From Oceanobacter sp045430275 (GTDB taxonomy: Bacteria; Pseudomonadota; Gammaproteobacteria; Pseudomonadales; Oceanobacteraceae): DNA of 64,000 bases. Under the pieces are notes generated by a model, which had not been told where the DNA came from, did not search any database, and was given only the letters and a program-made list of their open reading frames with translations. The DNA lies in the NCBI GenBank assembly GCA_045430275.1, contig JAILXU010000012.1, forward strand, positions 1 through 64,000, written 5' to 3'. How positions within the stretch are numbered: position 1 is the stretch's first letter; each line of letters starts with the position of its first letter. The position numbers were made by a program, and so were the translations under genes. This document shows positions 1 through 10,600 of this stretch, in pieces.

Positions 1-180
1 ACCACGTTCACGCTCTTCCGGTGCATTATCAATACCGTCAAATGCAACCAGCTCGCCGCCCCATACTTCAGCACATACGCGAGTCAGCGCAGCAGTCAGA
101 GTGGTTTTGCCGTGGTCAACATGACCAATGGTACCTACGTTTACGTGGGGTTTGGAACGTTCAAACGTTTCCTTAGCCAT
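1..180 (-). CDS. tuf: Elongation factor Tu, N-terminal part (cut by window edge)
   Basis: The first 60 codons of EF-Tu, the GTPase that brings aminoacyl-tRNA to the ribosome, read leftward from ATG at 180 and run off the window. The translation opens MAKETFERSKPHVNVGTIGH and contains the P-loop GHVDHGKT. It lies 30 bp downstream of fusA, the usual last place in the str operon (rpsL-rpsG-fusA-tuf), so it is probably co-transcribed with them. Only domain I is visible, so nothing can be said about the rest. Confidence 0.97.
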   Translation of the reverse strand, partial: MAKETFERSKPHVNVGTIGHVDHGKTTLTAALTRVCAEVWGGELVAFDGIDNAPEERERG

Positions 181-210
181 AAAACACCTCGTTCAAATAT
201 CTTTAACTGA

Positions 211-2319
211 TTAAGCTCGTTTAATTATTGCATCGGCAACACTTGAAGGTGCTTCCGCATATTTCTCAAATTCCATGGAGTAGGTCGCACGACCCTGTGT
301 TGCAGAACGCAGGTCAGTTGCATAACCAAACATTTCTGCCAACGGAACAGAGGCGTTCACCACTTTGCCAGATGGCGAATCATCCATGCCAGCGATCAAA
401 CCGCGACGACGATTCAGATCACCCACCACATCACCCATGTAGTCTTCAGGGGTGACAACCTCAACTTTCATCATAGGCTCCAGCAAAGCTGCATCACCCT
501 CACTTGAAAGCTTTTTGGTTGCTTGCGATGCGGCGATTTTAAACGCCATCTCGTTAGAGTCAACGTCATGAAAGGAGCCATCGAGCAAAGTTGCCCGCAG
601 ACCCAGAAGCGGATAGCCAGCCAGCACACCGTTCTTCATCTGCTCCTCAACACCTTTCTGCACCGCAGGGATGTACTCTCGAGGAATCGCACCGCCAACA
701 ATTTCGTTAACGAACTCCAGCCCTTCCTCAGATTCATCTTCTATTGGCTCAAATCGGATAACAACATGACCATACTGACCACGACCACCCGACTGTTTTG
801 CAAATTTGTTATCAATTCTAACGGCTGATGTAATTTTCTCCCGATAAGCCACCTGAGGCTTACCCACATTACATTCAACTTTAAATTCTCGCTTCATCCG
901 ATCGACAATGATGTCCAGGTGCAACTCACCCATTCCGGAAATAATCGTCTGCCCAGATTCCTGATCCGTTTCAACACGGAAAGAAGGATCTTCCTGAGCC
1001 AGCTTACCCAGGGCAATGCCCATTTTTTCCTGATCTGCCGTTGAGCGGGGCTCTACCGCAACCGATATCACCGGCTCCGGGAACTCCATACGCTCCAGAG
1101 TAATACGATTAGCTGGCTCCTGATCACACAAGGTCTCACCAGTTGTCACATCCTTCAAACCAATCAAGGCTGCGATATCACCCGCACGAACCTCTTTGAT
1201 TTCTTCTCGGCTATTGGAATGCATTTGCACCATGCGTCCAACGCGCTCTCGCTTGCTCTTGAGCGGATTAAATACCGCGTCACCCGACTTCAGGACACCG
1301 GAATACACTCGCACAAACGTCAGCGTTCCAACAAAGGGATCTGTTGCAATCTTGAATGCCAACGCAGAAAACGGCTCTTCATCAGAAGCATGGCGCTCCG
1401 CAACCGTCTCGTCCTTGTCATCCAGGACACCTTCGATGGCCTTAACTTCCGTTGGCGACGGCATGTATTCAATCACTGCATCCAGAACTGCCTGCACGCC
1501 TTTATTTTTAAAGGCGGAACCACACGACACCAACACCACATCGTTCGCCAACGTACGTTGACGCAATCCAGCCTTGATTTCGTCTTCGGACAAGTCACCT
1601 TCTTCCAGGTACTTCTCCATTAATTCGTCATTTGCTTCTGCAGCAGCTTCCAGCATGACTTCACGCCATTCTTCTGCCGAATCCTGCAAATCGGCGGGAA
1701 TATCTTCATAAGTGAAGGTTGTTCCCTTGTCTTCCTCGCTCCATCGAATAGCTTTCATCTTCACGAGGTCAACAACGCCTTTGAATTGATCTTCAGCGCC
1801 GATATTAATTTGAATTGGAACGGCAGTGGCATTCAGACGTTCTTTCAGCTGGTCAACAACCATAAAGAAGTCAGCTCCCGTACGGTCCATCTTGTTGACG
1901 AACACCATACGAGGCACTTCATACTTGTTAGCCTGACGCCAAACTGTTTCAGTTTGGGGTTGAACGCCTGAAGAACCACACAGAACAACAACCGCACCAT
2001 CCAGAACCCGCAAGGAACGCTCTACTTCAATCGTGAAGTCAACGTGTCCCGGCGTATCAATGATATTGATGCGATGATTATCGAACTGCTGCCCCATGCC
2101 AGACCAGAAACAGGTCGTTGCGGCGGAGGTAATGGTAATCCCCCGCTCTTGCTCCTGCTCCATCCAGTCCATGGTGGCGGCACCATCGTGTACTTCACCA
2201 ATCTTGTGAGAAACACCGGTATAAAACAGAACACGCTCCGTTGTTGTGGTTTTACCCGCATCAACGTGTGCACAAATACCAATATTCCGATAACGTTCGA
2301 TAGGAGTCGTACGTGCCAC
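211..2319 (-). CDS. fusA: Elongation factor G (str-operon copy)
   Basis: 702-residue translational GTPase that drives ribosomal translocation and, with RRF, recycling. It begins MARTTPIERYRNIG with a GTG start. The P-loop AHVDAGKT lies near residue 18, the switch II DTPGHVDF near 90, and the NKMD guanine motif near 143. Domains II to V follow, with full family length. It sits between rpsG (20-bp gap) and tuf (30-bp gap), so it belongs to the str operon. A second, clearly different EF-G is encoded at 15661-17748. This copy has the canonical operon context and is taken as the main elongation factor. Confidence 0.98.
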   Translation of the reverse strand: MARTTPIERYRNIGICAHVDAGKTTTTERVLFYTGVSHKIGEVHDGAATMDWMEQEQERGITITSAATTCFWSGMGQQFDNHRINIIDTPGHVDFTIEVERSLRVLDGAVVVLCGSSGVQPQTETVWRQANKYEVPRMVFVNKMDRTGADFFMVVDQLKERLNATAVPIQINIGAEDQFKGVVDLVKMKAIRWSEEDKGTTFTYEDIPADLQDSAEEWREVMLEAAAEANDELMEKYLEEGDLSEDEIKAGLRQRTLANDVVLVSCGSAFKNKGVQAVLDAVIEYMPSPTEVKAIEGVLDDKDETVAERHASDEEPFSALAFKIATDPFVGTLTFVRVYSGVLKSGDAVFNPLKSKRERVGRMVQMHSNSREEIKEVRAGDIAALIGLKDVTTGETLCDQEPANRITLERMEFPEPVISVAVEPRSTADQEKMGIALGKLAQEDPSFRVETDQESGQTIISGMGELHLDIIVDRMKREFKVECNVGKPQVAYREKITSAVRIDNKFAKQSGGRGQYGHVVIRFEPIEDESEEGLEFVNEIVGGAIPREYIPAVQKGVEEQMKNGVLAGYPLLGLRATLLDGSFHDVDSNEMAFKIAASQATKKLSSEGDAALLEPMMKVEVVTPEDYMGDVVGDLNRRRGLIAGMDDSPSGKVVNASVPLAEMFGYATDLRSATQGRATYSMEFEKYAEAPSSVADAIIKRA

Positions 2320-2338
2320 TGCCGTATCCTCAATTCAA

Positions 2339-2809
2339 TTAAAAGCGATAGTGAGAGAAAGCCTTGTTGGCTTCAGCCATGCGATGCACGTCTTCACGCT
2401 TCTTGACTGCAGCACCCTTGCTTTCAGCAGCGTCCATCATCTCATTCGCCAGACGCTGAGCCATGGATTTTTCACCACGGGTACGAGCAGCATCAACCAA
2501 CCAACGCATTGCCAAAGCAGTACGACGTGATGGGCGAACTTCAACAGGAACCTGATAGGTAGCACCACCCACACGGCGGCTTTTTACTTCTACCATGGGC
2601 TGGATAGCTTCCAGCGCCTGCTCAAACATTTCCAGTGGATCTCCGCCTTTTTTGGCAGCCATCGCATCCAGAGCACCGTAAACAATTTTTTCTGCTACGG
2701 ATTTTTTACCACTTACCATTACGTGGTTCATAAACTTTGCCAGGGTAACGTTTCCGAATTTCGGATCTGGCAGCACTTCGCGTTTCGCAGCGACGCGTCT
2801 TCTTGGCAT
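2339..2809 (-). CDS. rpsG: 30S ribosomal protein S7
   Basis: 156 residues beginning MPRRRVAAKREVLPD, the usual S7 start and length. S7 is a primary 16S rRNA 3'-domain binder that nucleates assembly of the 30S head and lies near the E site. It is second in the str operon, about 80 bp after rpsL and 20 bp before fusA. In enterobacteria S7 is the translational repressor of this operon, acting in the rpsL-rpsG spacer. The spacer here (2810-2889) is long enough for such a site, but I did not identify it. Confidence 0.98.
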   Translation of the reverse strand: MPRRRVAAKREVLPDPKFGNVTLAKFMNHVMVSGKKSVAEKIVYGALDAMAAKKGGDPLEMFEQALEAIQPMVEVKSRRVGGATYQVPVEVRPSRRTALAMRWLVDAARTRGEKSMAQRLANEMMDAAESKGAAVKKREDVHRMAEANKAFSHYRF

Positions 2810-2889
2810 GATAAGCCCTCGTTAGGTCTTCAGGTCAGCCTGGGTAAAGTGAACACCCCAGCCTTACTCTTATCTTATGTCGAAAGGAA

Positions 2890-3264
2890 TTAACCCTTAG
2901 GACGCTTGGCACCGTACTTGGAACGGCCCTGCTTACGGTCAGCAACACCGGAAGTATCCAGAGTACCGCGAACAGTGTGATAACGAACACCTGGCAAATC
3001 CTTGACACGACCGCCACGGATCAGAACAACACTGTGTTCCTGCAGGTTGTGACCTTCACCACCGATGTAGGAAGTCACTTCAAAACCATTCGTCAAACGC
3101 ACACGGCAAACTTTACGCAATGCCGAGTTAGGCTTCTTGGGCGTGGTGGTGTACACACGGGTACACACGCCACGACGCTGAGGACACGCCTGCAATGCAG
3201 GTACGTCACTCTTGGCCATTTTGCGCTTACGAGGCTTACGAACCAACTGGTTGATTGTAGCCAT
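2890..3264 (-). CDS. rpsL: 30S ribosomal protein S12
   Basis: 124 residues, MATINQLVRKPRKRK at the start, full length for the family. S12 sits at the decoding centre. The conserved TTPKKPNSALRK segment, which holds the lysine altered in streptomycin-resistant mutants, is wild type. It is the first gene of the str operon, 114 bp after the end of rpoC. The strong terminator in that gap implies its own promoter or partial read-through. Confidence 0.98.
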   Translation of the reverse strand: MATINQLVRKPRKRKMAKSDVPALQACPQRRGVCTRVYTTTPKKPNSALRKVCRVRLTNGFEVTSYIGGEGHNLQEHSVVLIRGGRVKDLPGVRYHTVRGTLDTSGVADRKQGRSKYGAKRPKG

Positions 3265-3311
3265 TTAGCAAACTCCAATTTATCAAAAACACGTGCCACA
3301 AAAATGGGCAC

Positions 3312-3346
3312 AATAAAAGGGGCGGAGAGGATAATCCTCTCCGCCC
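3312..3346 (-). terminator. Rho-independent terminator after rpoC
   Basis: A 12-bp perfect stem (3320-3331 with 3335-3346) with a 3-nt loop is followed on the minus strand by a CTTTTATT tract. It lies between rpoC and rpsL and should separate the rplKAJL-rpoBC unit from the str operon, at least in part. Confidence 0.85.
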
Positions 3347-3378
3347 TATTCGTCAAGTTACAGATTCAGGCAAAGCGC

Positions 3379-6300
3379 TTAGAGCTTGTCGCTAAAGGCT
3401 TCGCTGAATTTGGCTTCCATATCTTCAGCCGATACCGCCAGTGTTTCCGGCGCTGACTTCTGACGATCCAGATCACGAGACAGACGCTTGCGCTTACGCT
3501 CAGCGTGATAGGCCAAACCGGTACCTGCCGGAATCAATCGACCAACAACCACGTTTTCTTTCAGACCTTTCAGCGTATCAACCTTACCGGTCACAGCACC
3601 TTCAGTCAGAACACGCGTAGTCTCCTGGAAAGAAGCCGCCGAGATAAAGGACTCAGTTGCCAGCGACGCTTTGGTAATACCCAAAAGTACACGCTCGCCG
3701 GTAGCTGGAATCCTGCTGGCGGTCAAGGTTTGATCATTCTCTTGCAAGAAGGATGCGTGCTCAACCTGATCACCCGGGATAAAGGTTGTATCACCTGCAT
3801 CGTGTACCAATACCTTGCGCAGCATCTGACGCACAATCACTTCAATGTGCTTGTCATCAATGCCTACACCTTGCAGACGGTATACTTCCTGAACTTCATT
3901 GGTGATGTACATCGCCAGATCGCCGACGCCCTTCAGGCGCAGAATATCGTGCGGGTTCAGCGGGCCATCAGAAATGATCTCACCCTTCTCAACCTGCTCA
4001 CCTTCGAAGACGTTCAGGTGACGCCACTTATGAATCAGCTCTTCATACGCTTCGCTGCCATCATTTGGCGTGATAACCAGACGCTTCTTACCCTTGGTTT
4101 CCTTACCGAAACCAACGGTACCGGAGATTTCTGCCAGAATGGCAGGCTCTTTCGGCTTACGAGCTTCAAACAGATCCGCAACGCGTGGCAGACCACCGGT
4201 AATATCCTTGTTACCAGAAGACTCCTGCGGAATACGCGCAATCACGTCACCCACCGACACTTCGGTACCATCTTCATGGTTCACCAGCGCGTTGGACGGC
4301 AGCATATACTGAGCTGGCGAAGTCGTTCCTGGCAGCAAGACGTCGTTACCGGAAGCATCAACCAACTTCACCATCGGACGAATGTCTTTGCCTGCCAGCG
4401 GACGATCTTTGGGATCGATCACTTCAATGTTGGACAGACCAGTCAATTCATCGGTTTGGCGCTTGATGGTGATGCCTTCGTCCATACCCACAAACTGAAT
4501 GCGACCTTTTACTTCGGTCACAATCGGGTGAGTGTGTGGATCCCAGGCAGCCACTTTCTGACCTGCTTCAACCTGAGCGTTATCCTTCGAAGAAATCACG
4601 GCACCGTATGGCAGCTTGTACAGCTCACGCTCACGACCATGCTCATCCGCAATGGCAATCGCACCGGAACGGGAAACAGCGACCAGGTCACCGTTGTCAC
4701 GAGTAACCGTCTTCAGGTTATGCAGACGCAAGGTACCCTTGTTCTTCACCTGAACACTGTCAGCCGCAGAAGAACGCGATGCCGCACCACCAATGTGGAA
4801 CGTCCGCATGGTCAACTGCGTACCTGGCTCACCGATCGACTGAGCAGCAATAACACCGACTGCCTCACCAACGTTAACCAGATGCCCACGACCCAGGTCG
4901 CGACCATAACATTTGGCACAGATACCACTGCGAGAATCACAGGTAATCGCAGAGCGCACCCGGATCTCATCAATACCTTCTGCTTCAATCTCTTTAACCC
5001 AACGCTCATCCACCAGAGTTCCGGCCGGAGCGACCAGTTCAGCTTCCGAGTTCGGCTTGAACACATCTTCAGCGATAACACGACCCAGGATACGATCACC
5101 CAAGGCCACAACCACATCGCCGCCTTCAATCAGAGGCGTCATGATCAGACCTTCAGTCGTACCACAATCCTGCTCGGTCACGACCAGATCCTGTGCCACA
5201 TCAACCAGACGACGCGTCAGATAACCGGAGTTAGCTGTCTTCAAGGCCGTATCTGCCAGACCCTTACGAGCACCGTGAGTCGAGGTAAAGTACTGCTGTA
5301 CGTTCAGACCTTCACGGAAGTTGGCAACAATTGGCGTCTCAATAATGGAGCCATCCGGCTTGGCCATCAGACCACGCATACCCGCCAACTGACGAATCTG
5401 GGCCGGGCTACCACGAGCACCGGAGTCGGCCATCATATAAACGGAGTTGAACGACTCTTGTTCAATCTCGTTACCATCGCGATCCATAACCGGCTCTTTA
5501 CCCAGGTTATCCATCATCGCCTTCGCAACCAGTTCATTAGCGCGAGACCAGATGTCGATCACTTTGTTGTACTTCTCACCGTGCGTCACCAGACCGGAGG
5601 CGAACTGGCTTTCGATCTCTTTTACTTCCGCATCGGCGTTAGCAATAATTTCTGCTTTTGCATCCGGGATTTCGAAATCGTTAACACCAATGGAAGAGCC
5701 TGACTTGGTAGCAAAACGGAAGCCGGTGTACATAATCTGGTCGGCAAAAACGACCGTATCCTTCAGACCCACACGACGGTATGCCGAATTCAGCAAGCGC
5801 GAAATGGCCTTTTTCTTCATCGGCTGGTTAACCAGCTCGTAAGGCAGGCCTTTTGGCACAATGCGGAACAACAAGGCACGACCCACGGTCGTATCCACAA
5901 CCTTGATGCCCGACGTACTGTTGCCGTCTTCGTCAGTTACCGTCTCTTCAATACGCACTTTGACGCGCGACTGAAGATGAGCAGCACCGCTCTGATACGC
6001 ACGAGTCACCTCATCCAGATCAGCGAAAACCATGCCTTCACCTTTACCGTTAACGCGATCACGCGTCATCCAGTAAAGCCCCAGAACAACGTCCTGAGAA
6101 GGTACGATGATTGGGTCACCGTTAGCAGGAGACAGTACGTTGTTGGTCGCCATCATCAGCGCACGTGCTTCCAGCTGGGCTTCAATGGTCAGCGGCACGT
6201 GAACGGCCATCTGGTCACCATCAAAGTCAGCGTTATAAGCCGCACACACCAGAGGGTGCAACTGAATCGCCTTACCTTCAATCAACTGTGGTTCAAACGC

Positions 6301-7605
6301 CTGAATACCCAAACGGTGCAGTGTTGGTGCACGGTTCAGCATGACAGGGTGCTGGCGAATCACTTCCGCGAGGATATCCCAGACTTCTGCCGTCTCACGC
6401 TCAACCATTTTCTTGGCAGCTTTGATCGTCGTCGCCAGACCACGGTGTTCCAATTTGGAGAAGATAAACGGCTTGAACAGCTCCAGCGCCATCTTCTTCG
6501 GCAGGCCACACTGGTGCAGACGCAGCTGAGGACCTACGGTAATCACCGAACGGCCTGAGTAATCCACACGCTTACCCAACAGGTTTTGACGGAAACGACC
6601 CTGCTTACCCTTGATCATATCGGCCAGGGACTTCAGAGGACGCTTGTTGGAACCGGTAATGGCGCGACCACGACGACCGTTATCCAGCAATGCATCCACA
6701 GACTCCTGCAACATACGCTTTTCGTTGCGTACGATGATGTCTGGTGCATTCAGCTCCAAAAGGCGCTTCAAACGGTTGTTACGGTTAATCACACGACGGT
6801 AAAGGTCGTTCAGATCGGACGTTGCAAAACGACCACCATCCAGTGGTACCAGAGGACGCAAATCCGGTGGCAGCACTGGCAACACTGACATGATCATCCA
6901 CTTGGGATCGTTGCCAGACTGGAAGAATGCCTCAAGAATTTTCAAACGCTTTGAAAGCTTCTTGATTTTGGTTTCCGAGTTGGTCGCCGGAATTTCTTCA
7001 CGCAGGCGATTCACTTCGTCTTCCAGGTCGATATGACCCAGCAGTGCCTGGATGGCTTCTGCACCCATCTTGGCTTCGAAGTCATCACCAAATTCTTCAA
7101 TCGCTTCGTAGTACTGCTCATCCGACAACAACTGACCCACATCGAGGGTCGTCATGCCAGGCTCAGTTACCACAAAGGACTCGTAATACAGGATGCGTTC
7201 GATATCACGCAGCGTCATATCCAGCATCAAGCCGATGCGGGATGGCAGCGATTTCAGGAACCAGATATGAGCAACCGGAGAGGCCAACTCAATGTGACCC
7301 ATGCGATCACGACGCACCTTGGCCTGAGTAACTTCAACGCCGCACTTCTCACAGATAACACCGCGATGCTTGAGACGCTTGTATTTGCCACACAGACATT
7401 CGTAATCCTTGATAGGACCGAAAATCCGGGCACAGAACAAACCATCACGCTCAGGCTTGAACGTACGATAGTTAATGGTCTCCGGCTTTTTTACTTCACC
7501 GTAAGACCATGAACGGATCATTTCCGGCGAGGCCAGGCCAATACGAATGGCATCGAACTCATCGGTACTGTTCTGGTTACGCAGAAAATTGACTAGATCT
7601 TTCAT
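3379..7605 (-). CDS. rpoC: DNA-directed RNA polymerase beta' subunit
   Basis: 1408 residues starting MKDLVNFLRNQNSTDEF, close to the E. coli length. The reading frame extends 17 codons further upstream, but the ATG at 7605 matches the family start and has a GGAG sequence about 10 nt before it. The N-terminal zinc ribbon (CLCGKYKRLKHRGVICEKCG), the catalytic NADFDGDQ loop that binds the active-site magnesium, and the second zinc site (CDSRSGICAKCYG) are all present. It follows rpoB by 72 bp in the usual order and forms the catalytic core with it. Confidence 0.98.
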   Translation of the reverse strand: MKDLVNFLRNQNSTDEFDAIRIGLASPEMIRSWSYGEVKKPETINYRTFKPERDGLFCARIFGPIKDYECLCGKYKRLKHRGVICEKCGVEVTQAKVRRDRMGHIELASPVAHIWFLKSLPSRIGLMLDMTLRDIERILYYESFVVTEPGMTTLDVGQLLSDEQYYEAIEEFGDDFEAKMGAEAIQALLGHIDLEDEVNRLREEIPATNSETKIKKLSKRLKILEAFFQSGNDPKWMIMSVLPVLPPDLRPLVPLDGGRFATSDLNDLYRRVINRNNRLKRLLELNAPDIIVRNEKRMLQESVDALLDNGRRGRAITGSNKRPLKSLADMIKGKQGRFRQNLLGKRVDYSGRSVITVGPQLRLHQCGLPKKMALELFKPFIFSKLEHRGLATTIKAAKKMVERETAEVWDILAEVIRQHPVMLNRAPTLHRLGIQAFEPQLIEGKAIQLHPLVCAAYNADFDGDQMAVHVPLTIEAQLEARALMMATNNVLSPANGDPIIVPSQDVVLGLYWMTRDRVNGKGEGMVFADLDEVTRAYQSGAAHLQSRVKVRIEETVTDEDGNSTSGIKVVDTTVGRALLFRIVPKGLPYELVNQPMKKKAISRLLNSAYRRVGLKDTVVFADQIMYTGFRFATKSGSSIGVNDFEIPDAKAEIIANADAEVKEIESQFASGLVTHGEKYNKVIDIWSRANELVAKAMMDNLGKEPVMDRDGNEIEQESFNSVYMMADSGARGSPAQIRQLAGMRGLMAKPDGSIIETPIVANFREGLNVQQYFTSTHGARKGLADTALKTANSGYLTRRLVDVAQDLVVTEQDCGTTEGLIMTPLIEGGDVVVALGDRILGRVIAEDVFKPNSEAELVAPAGTLVDERWVKEIEAEGIDEIRVRSAITCDSRSGICAKCYGRDLGRGHLVNVGEAVGVIAAQSIGEPGTQLTMRTFHIGGAASRSSAADSVQVKNKGTLRLHNLKTVTRDNGDLVAVSRSGAIAIADEHGRERELYKLPYGAVISSKDNAQVEAGQKVAAWDPHTHPIVTEVKGRIQFVGMDEGITIKRQTDELTGLSNIEVIDPKDRPLAGKDIRPMVKLVDASGNDVLLPGTTSPAQYMLPSNALVNHEDGTEVSVGDVIARIPQESSGNKDITGGLPRVADLFEARKPKEPAILAEISGTVGFGKETKGKKRLVITPNDGSEAYEELIHKWRHLNVFEGEQVEKGEIISDGPLNPHDILRLKGVGDLAMYITNEVQEVYRLQGVGIDDKHIEVIVRQMLRKVLVHDAGDTTFIPGDQVEHASFLQENDQTLTASRIPATGERVLLGITKASLATESFISAASFQETTRVLTEGAVTGKVDTLKGLKENVVVGRLIPAGTGLAYHAERKRKRLSRDLDRQKSAPETLAVSAEDMEAKFSEAFSDKL

Positions 7606-7677
7606 AGTAGTATGTGCTCCACCTTGCGTGAGCGTGTGGCCCGATGAACGACACACCGGGCCACCCTGCCAAACCGA

Positions 7678-10600
7678 TTATTCGTTTTCCAGCTCGATGT
7701 CGATACCGAGGGAACGGATTTCCTTAACCAATACATTGAAGGACTCAGGCATGCCCGGCTCCATACGATGGTCTCCATCCACGATATTCTTGTACATCTT
7801 GGTACGACCGTTCACATCATCCGACTTGACCGTCAGCATTTCCTGCAACGTGTACGCAGCACCGTAAGCTTCCAGTGCCCACACTTCCATCTCACCGAAG
7901 CGCTGACCACCAAACTGGGCTTTACCACCCAGAGGCTGCTGGGTCACCAGGCTGTACGAACCGGTCGAACGAGCATGCATCTTGTCGTCAACCAGGTGGT
8001 TCAGTTTCAGCATGTACATGTAACCTACGGTCACAGGGCGATCGAAGGCCTCACCGGTACGACCGTCATACAGCGTTACCTGACCAGAGTCTGGAATATC
8101 AGCCAAACGCAGCATGCGCTTGATTTCAGATTCCTTGGCACCGTCAAATGCCGGAGTTGCCATCGGCACACCGTCTTTCAGGTTATTCGCCAGTTCCAGA
8201 ATCTCGGAATCAGTGAAGCTGTCCAGGTCTTCGATACGACCATCACCCGCGTTGTAGATTTCAGCCAGCAAATTGCGCAATCGGGCAATTTCCTGTTGCT
8301 CTTGCAACATGCGGTTAATTTTGTCGCCGAGTCCCTTGGCGGCCATACCCAGGTGGATTTCCATAATCTGACCGACGTTCATTCGCGACGGAACACCCAG
8401 AGGGTTCAGACAGATATCAACGGCAACACCATTGTCATCGTACGGCATGTCTTCAATCGGCATGATCGCAGAGATAACACCCTTGTTACCGTGACGTCCG
8501 GCCATCTTGTCACCTGGCTGGATCTTCCGCTTGATCGCCAGATACACCTTGACGATTTTCAAAACACCAGGAGCCAGATCATCACCGGTCTGAAGCTTGC
8601 GACGCTTGTCTTCAAACTTGTCGTCCAGTTCTTTAGCGCGCTCGGCCAAAGACTGCTCAGCCTTCTCGATCATCTCCGCCAGCGTTTCATCCTGAGGGAT
8701 GATGCGGAACCACAAGTCTTCAGTCAGGCCAGACAGATATTCTTCTGTCAGAATATCGCCTTTCTTCAGGCCCGGTGCGACGTTGGTTGGCTTGCCAGAC
8801 AAGGCACGGGTCAGACGCTCGAACGTTGCGCCTTTCACGATGCGCATTTCTTCGTCCAGATCCTTGCGAACTTCAGTCAATTGCTGACGTTCGATGGACT
8901 TGGCACGCTCGTCTTTTTCAACGCCATCACGGGTAAAGACCTGAACGTCAATGACCGTACCTGTGGTACCAGTCTTGACACGCAGGGACGTATCTTTCAC
9001 GTCGGATGCTTTCTCACCAAAGATGGCACGCAGCAATTTTTCTTCCGGTGTCAGCTGGGTCTCGCCTTTAGGCGTTACCTTGCCAACCAGGATATCGCCC
9101 GCCTTGACCTCTGCACCGATGTACACAACGCCAGATTCATCCAGCTTGCCCAGCGCTGCTTCACCTACATTGGGGATATCCGAAGTAATTTCTTCCGCAC
9201 CCAACTTGGTATCACGAGCAACACAGGTCAATTCCTGAATATGGATCGTCGTCAGACGATCTTCCTGAGCAACACGCTCAGACAACAGGATGGAATCCTC
9301 AAAGTTGTAACCATTCCACGGCATGAAAGCGATGCGGAAGTTCTGGCCCAAAGCCAGCTCACCCAGATCAACGGATGGGCCATCGGCCATCACATCACCA
9401 CGCTGCACCATATCACCCGCTTTCACCAGAGGACGCTGGTTAATACAAGTGTTCTGGTTGGAACGCGTGTATTTGGTCAGGTTGTAGATATCCACACCAG
9501 CTTCACCCGCCAGCGTTTCATCATCATTCACCTTCACCACAACACGAGACGCATCCACGGAGTCAATCACGCCGCCACGCTTGGCAACCACACAAACACC
9601 CGAGTCTTGCGCAACAGCGCGTTCGATACCGGTACCGACCAGAGGCTTCTGAGCTCTCAGGGTGGGTACAGCCTGACGCTGCATGTTCGATCCCATCAAT
9701 GCCCGGTTTGCATCATCGTGCTCCAGGAAAGGAATCAGGGAGGCTGCAATCGATACAATCTGCTGTGGCGATACATCCATCAATGTCACGTTATCTGGTG
9801 ACATCATGGTGGAATCATTCTGATTACGAACCGGAATCAGGTCACCTTGCAGACGGTTATTTTCGTCTGTCGGTACCGACGCCTGTGCAATCACCTGATC
9901 CGCTTCTTCAATCGCAGAAACGTAAACAATGTCATCGCTTACCACGCCATCTTTTACCTTGCGGTATGGCGACTCCAGGAAACCGTATTCATTCGTACGA
10001 GCGTAAGATGCCAGGGAGTTGATCAGACCAATGTTTGGCCCTTCCGGCGTTTCAATCGGACATACACGACCGTAGTGCGTCGGATGCACATCTCGCACTT
10101 CAAAGCCTGCACGCTCACGCGTCAAACCACCCGGCCCCAAAGCCGAGATACGACGCTTGTGAGTCACCTCAGACAACGGGTTGTTCTGATCCATAAACTG
10201 GGACAACTGAGAGGAACCAAAGAATTCCTTCACAGCCGCTGCAACCGGCTTGGCGTTGATCAAATCTTGCGGCATCAGGCCTTCAGATTCGGCCATCGAC
10301 AGACGCTCACGAACCGCACGCTCAACACGTACCAGGCCAACACGGAACTGGTTTTCAGCCATTTCGCCAACGGAGCGAATACGACGGTTACCCAGGTGAT
10401 CAATATCATCGACAATGCCCTTGCCGTTACGAATATCAATCAGGGTTTTCAGAACAGCAACGATGTCTTCCTTGTCCAGCACGCCTGGACCAAGAATATC
10501 TTCACGGCCAATACGACGATTGAACTTCATACGACCAACAGCAGACAGGTCGTAGCGCTCACTGGTGAAGAACAGATTCTCAAACAGAGATTCCGCACTT

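Noticed and set aside
3505..5703. A 732-codon open frame opposite rpoC
   Set aside because: It lies wholly antisense to a certain rpoC gene and its translation has no recognisable domains; it reflects codon bias of rpoC.
7768..9801. A 677-codon open frame opposite rpoB
   Set aside because: Antisense to rpoB, with low-complexity His/Gln/Arg-rich translation typical of shadow frames.
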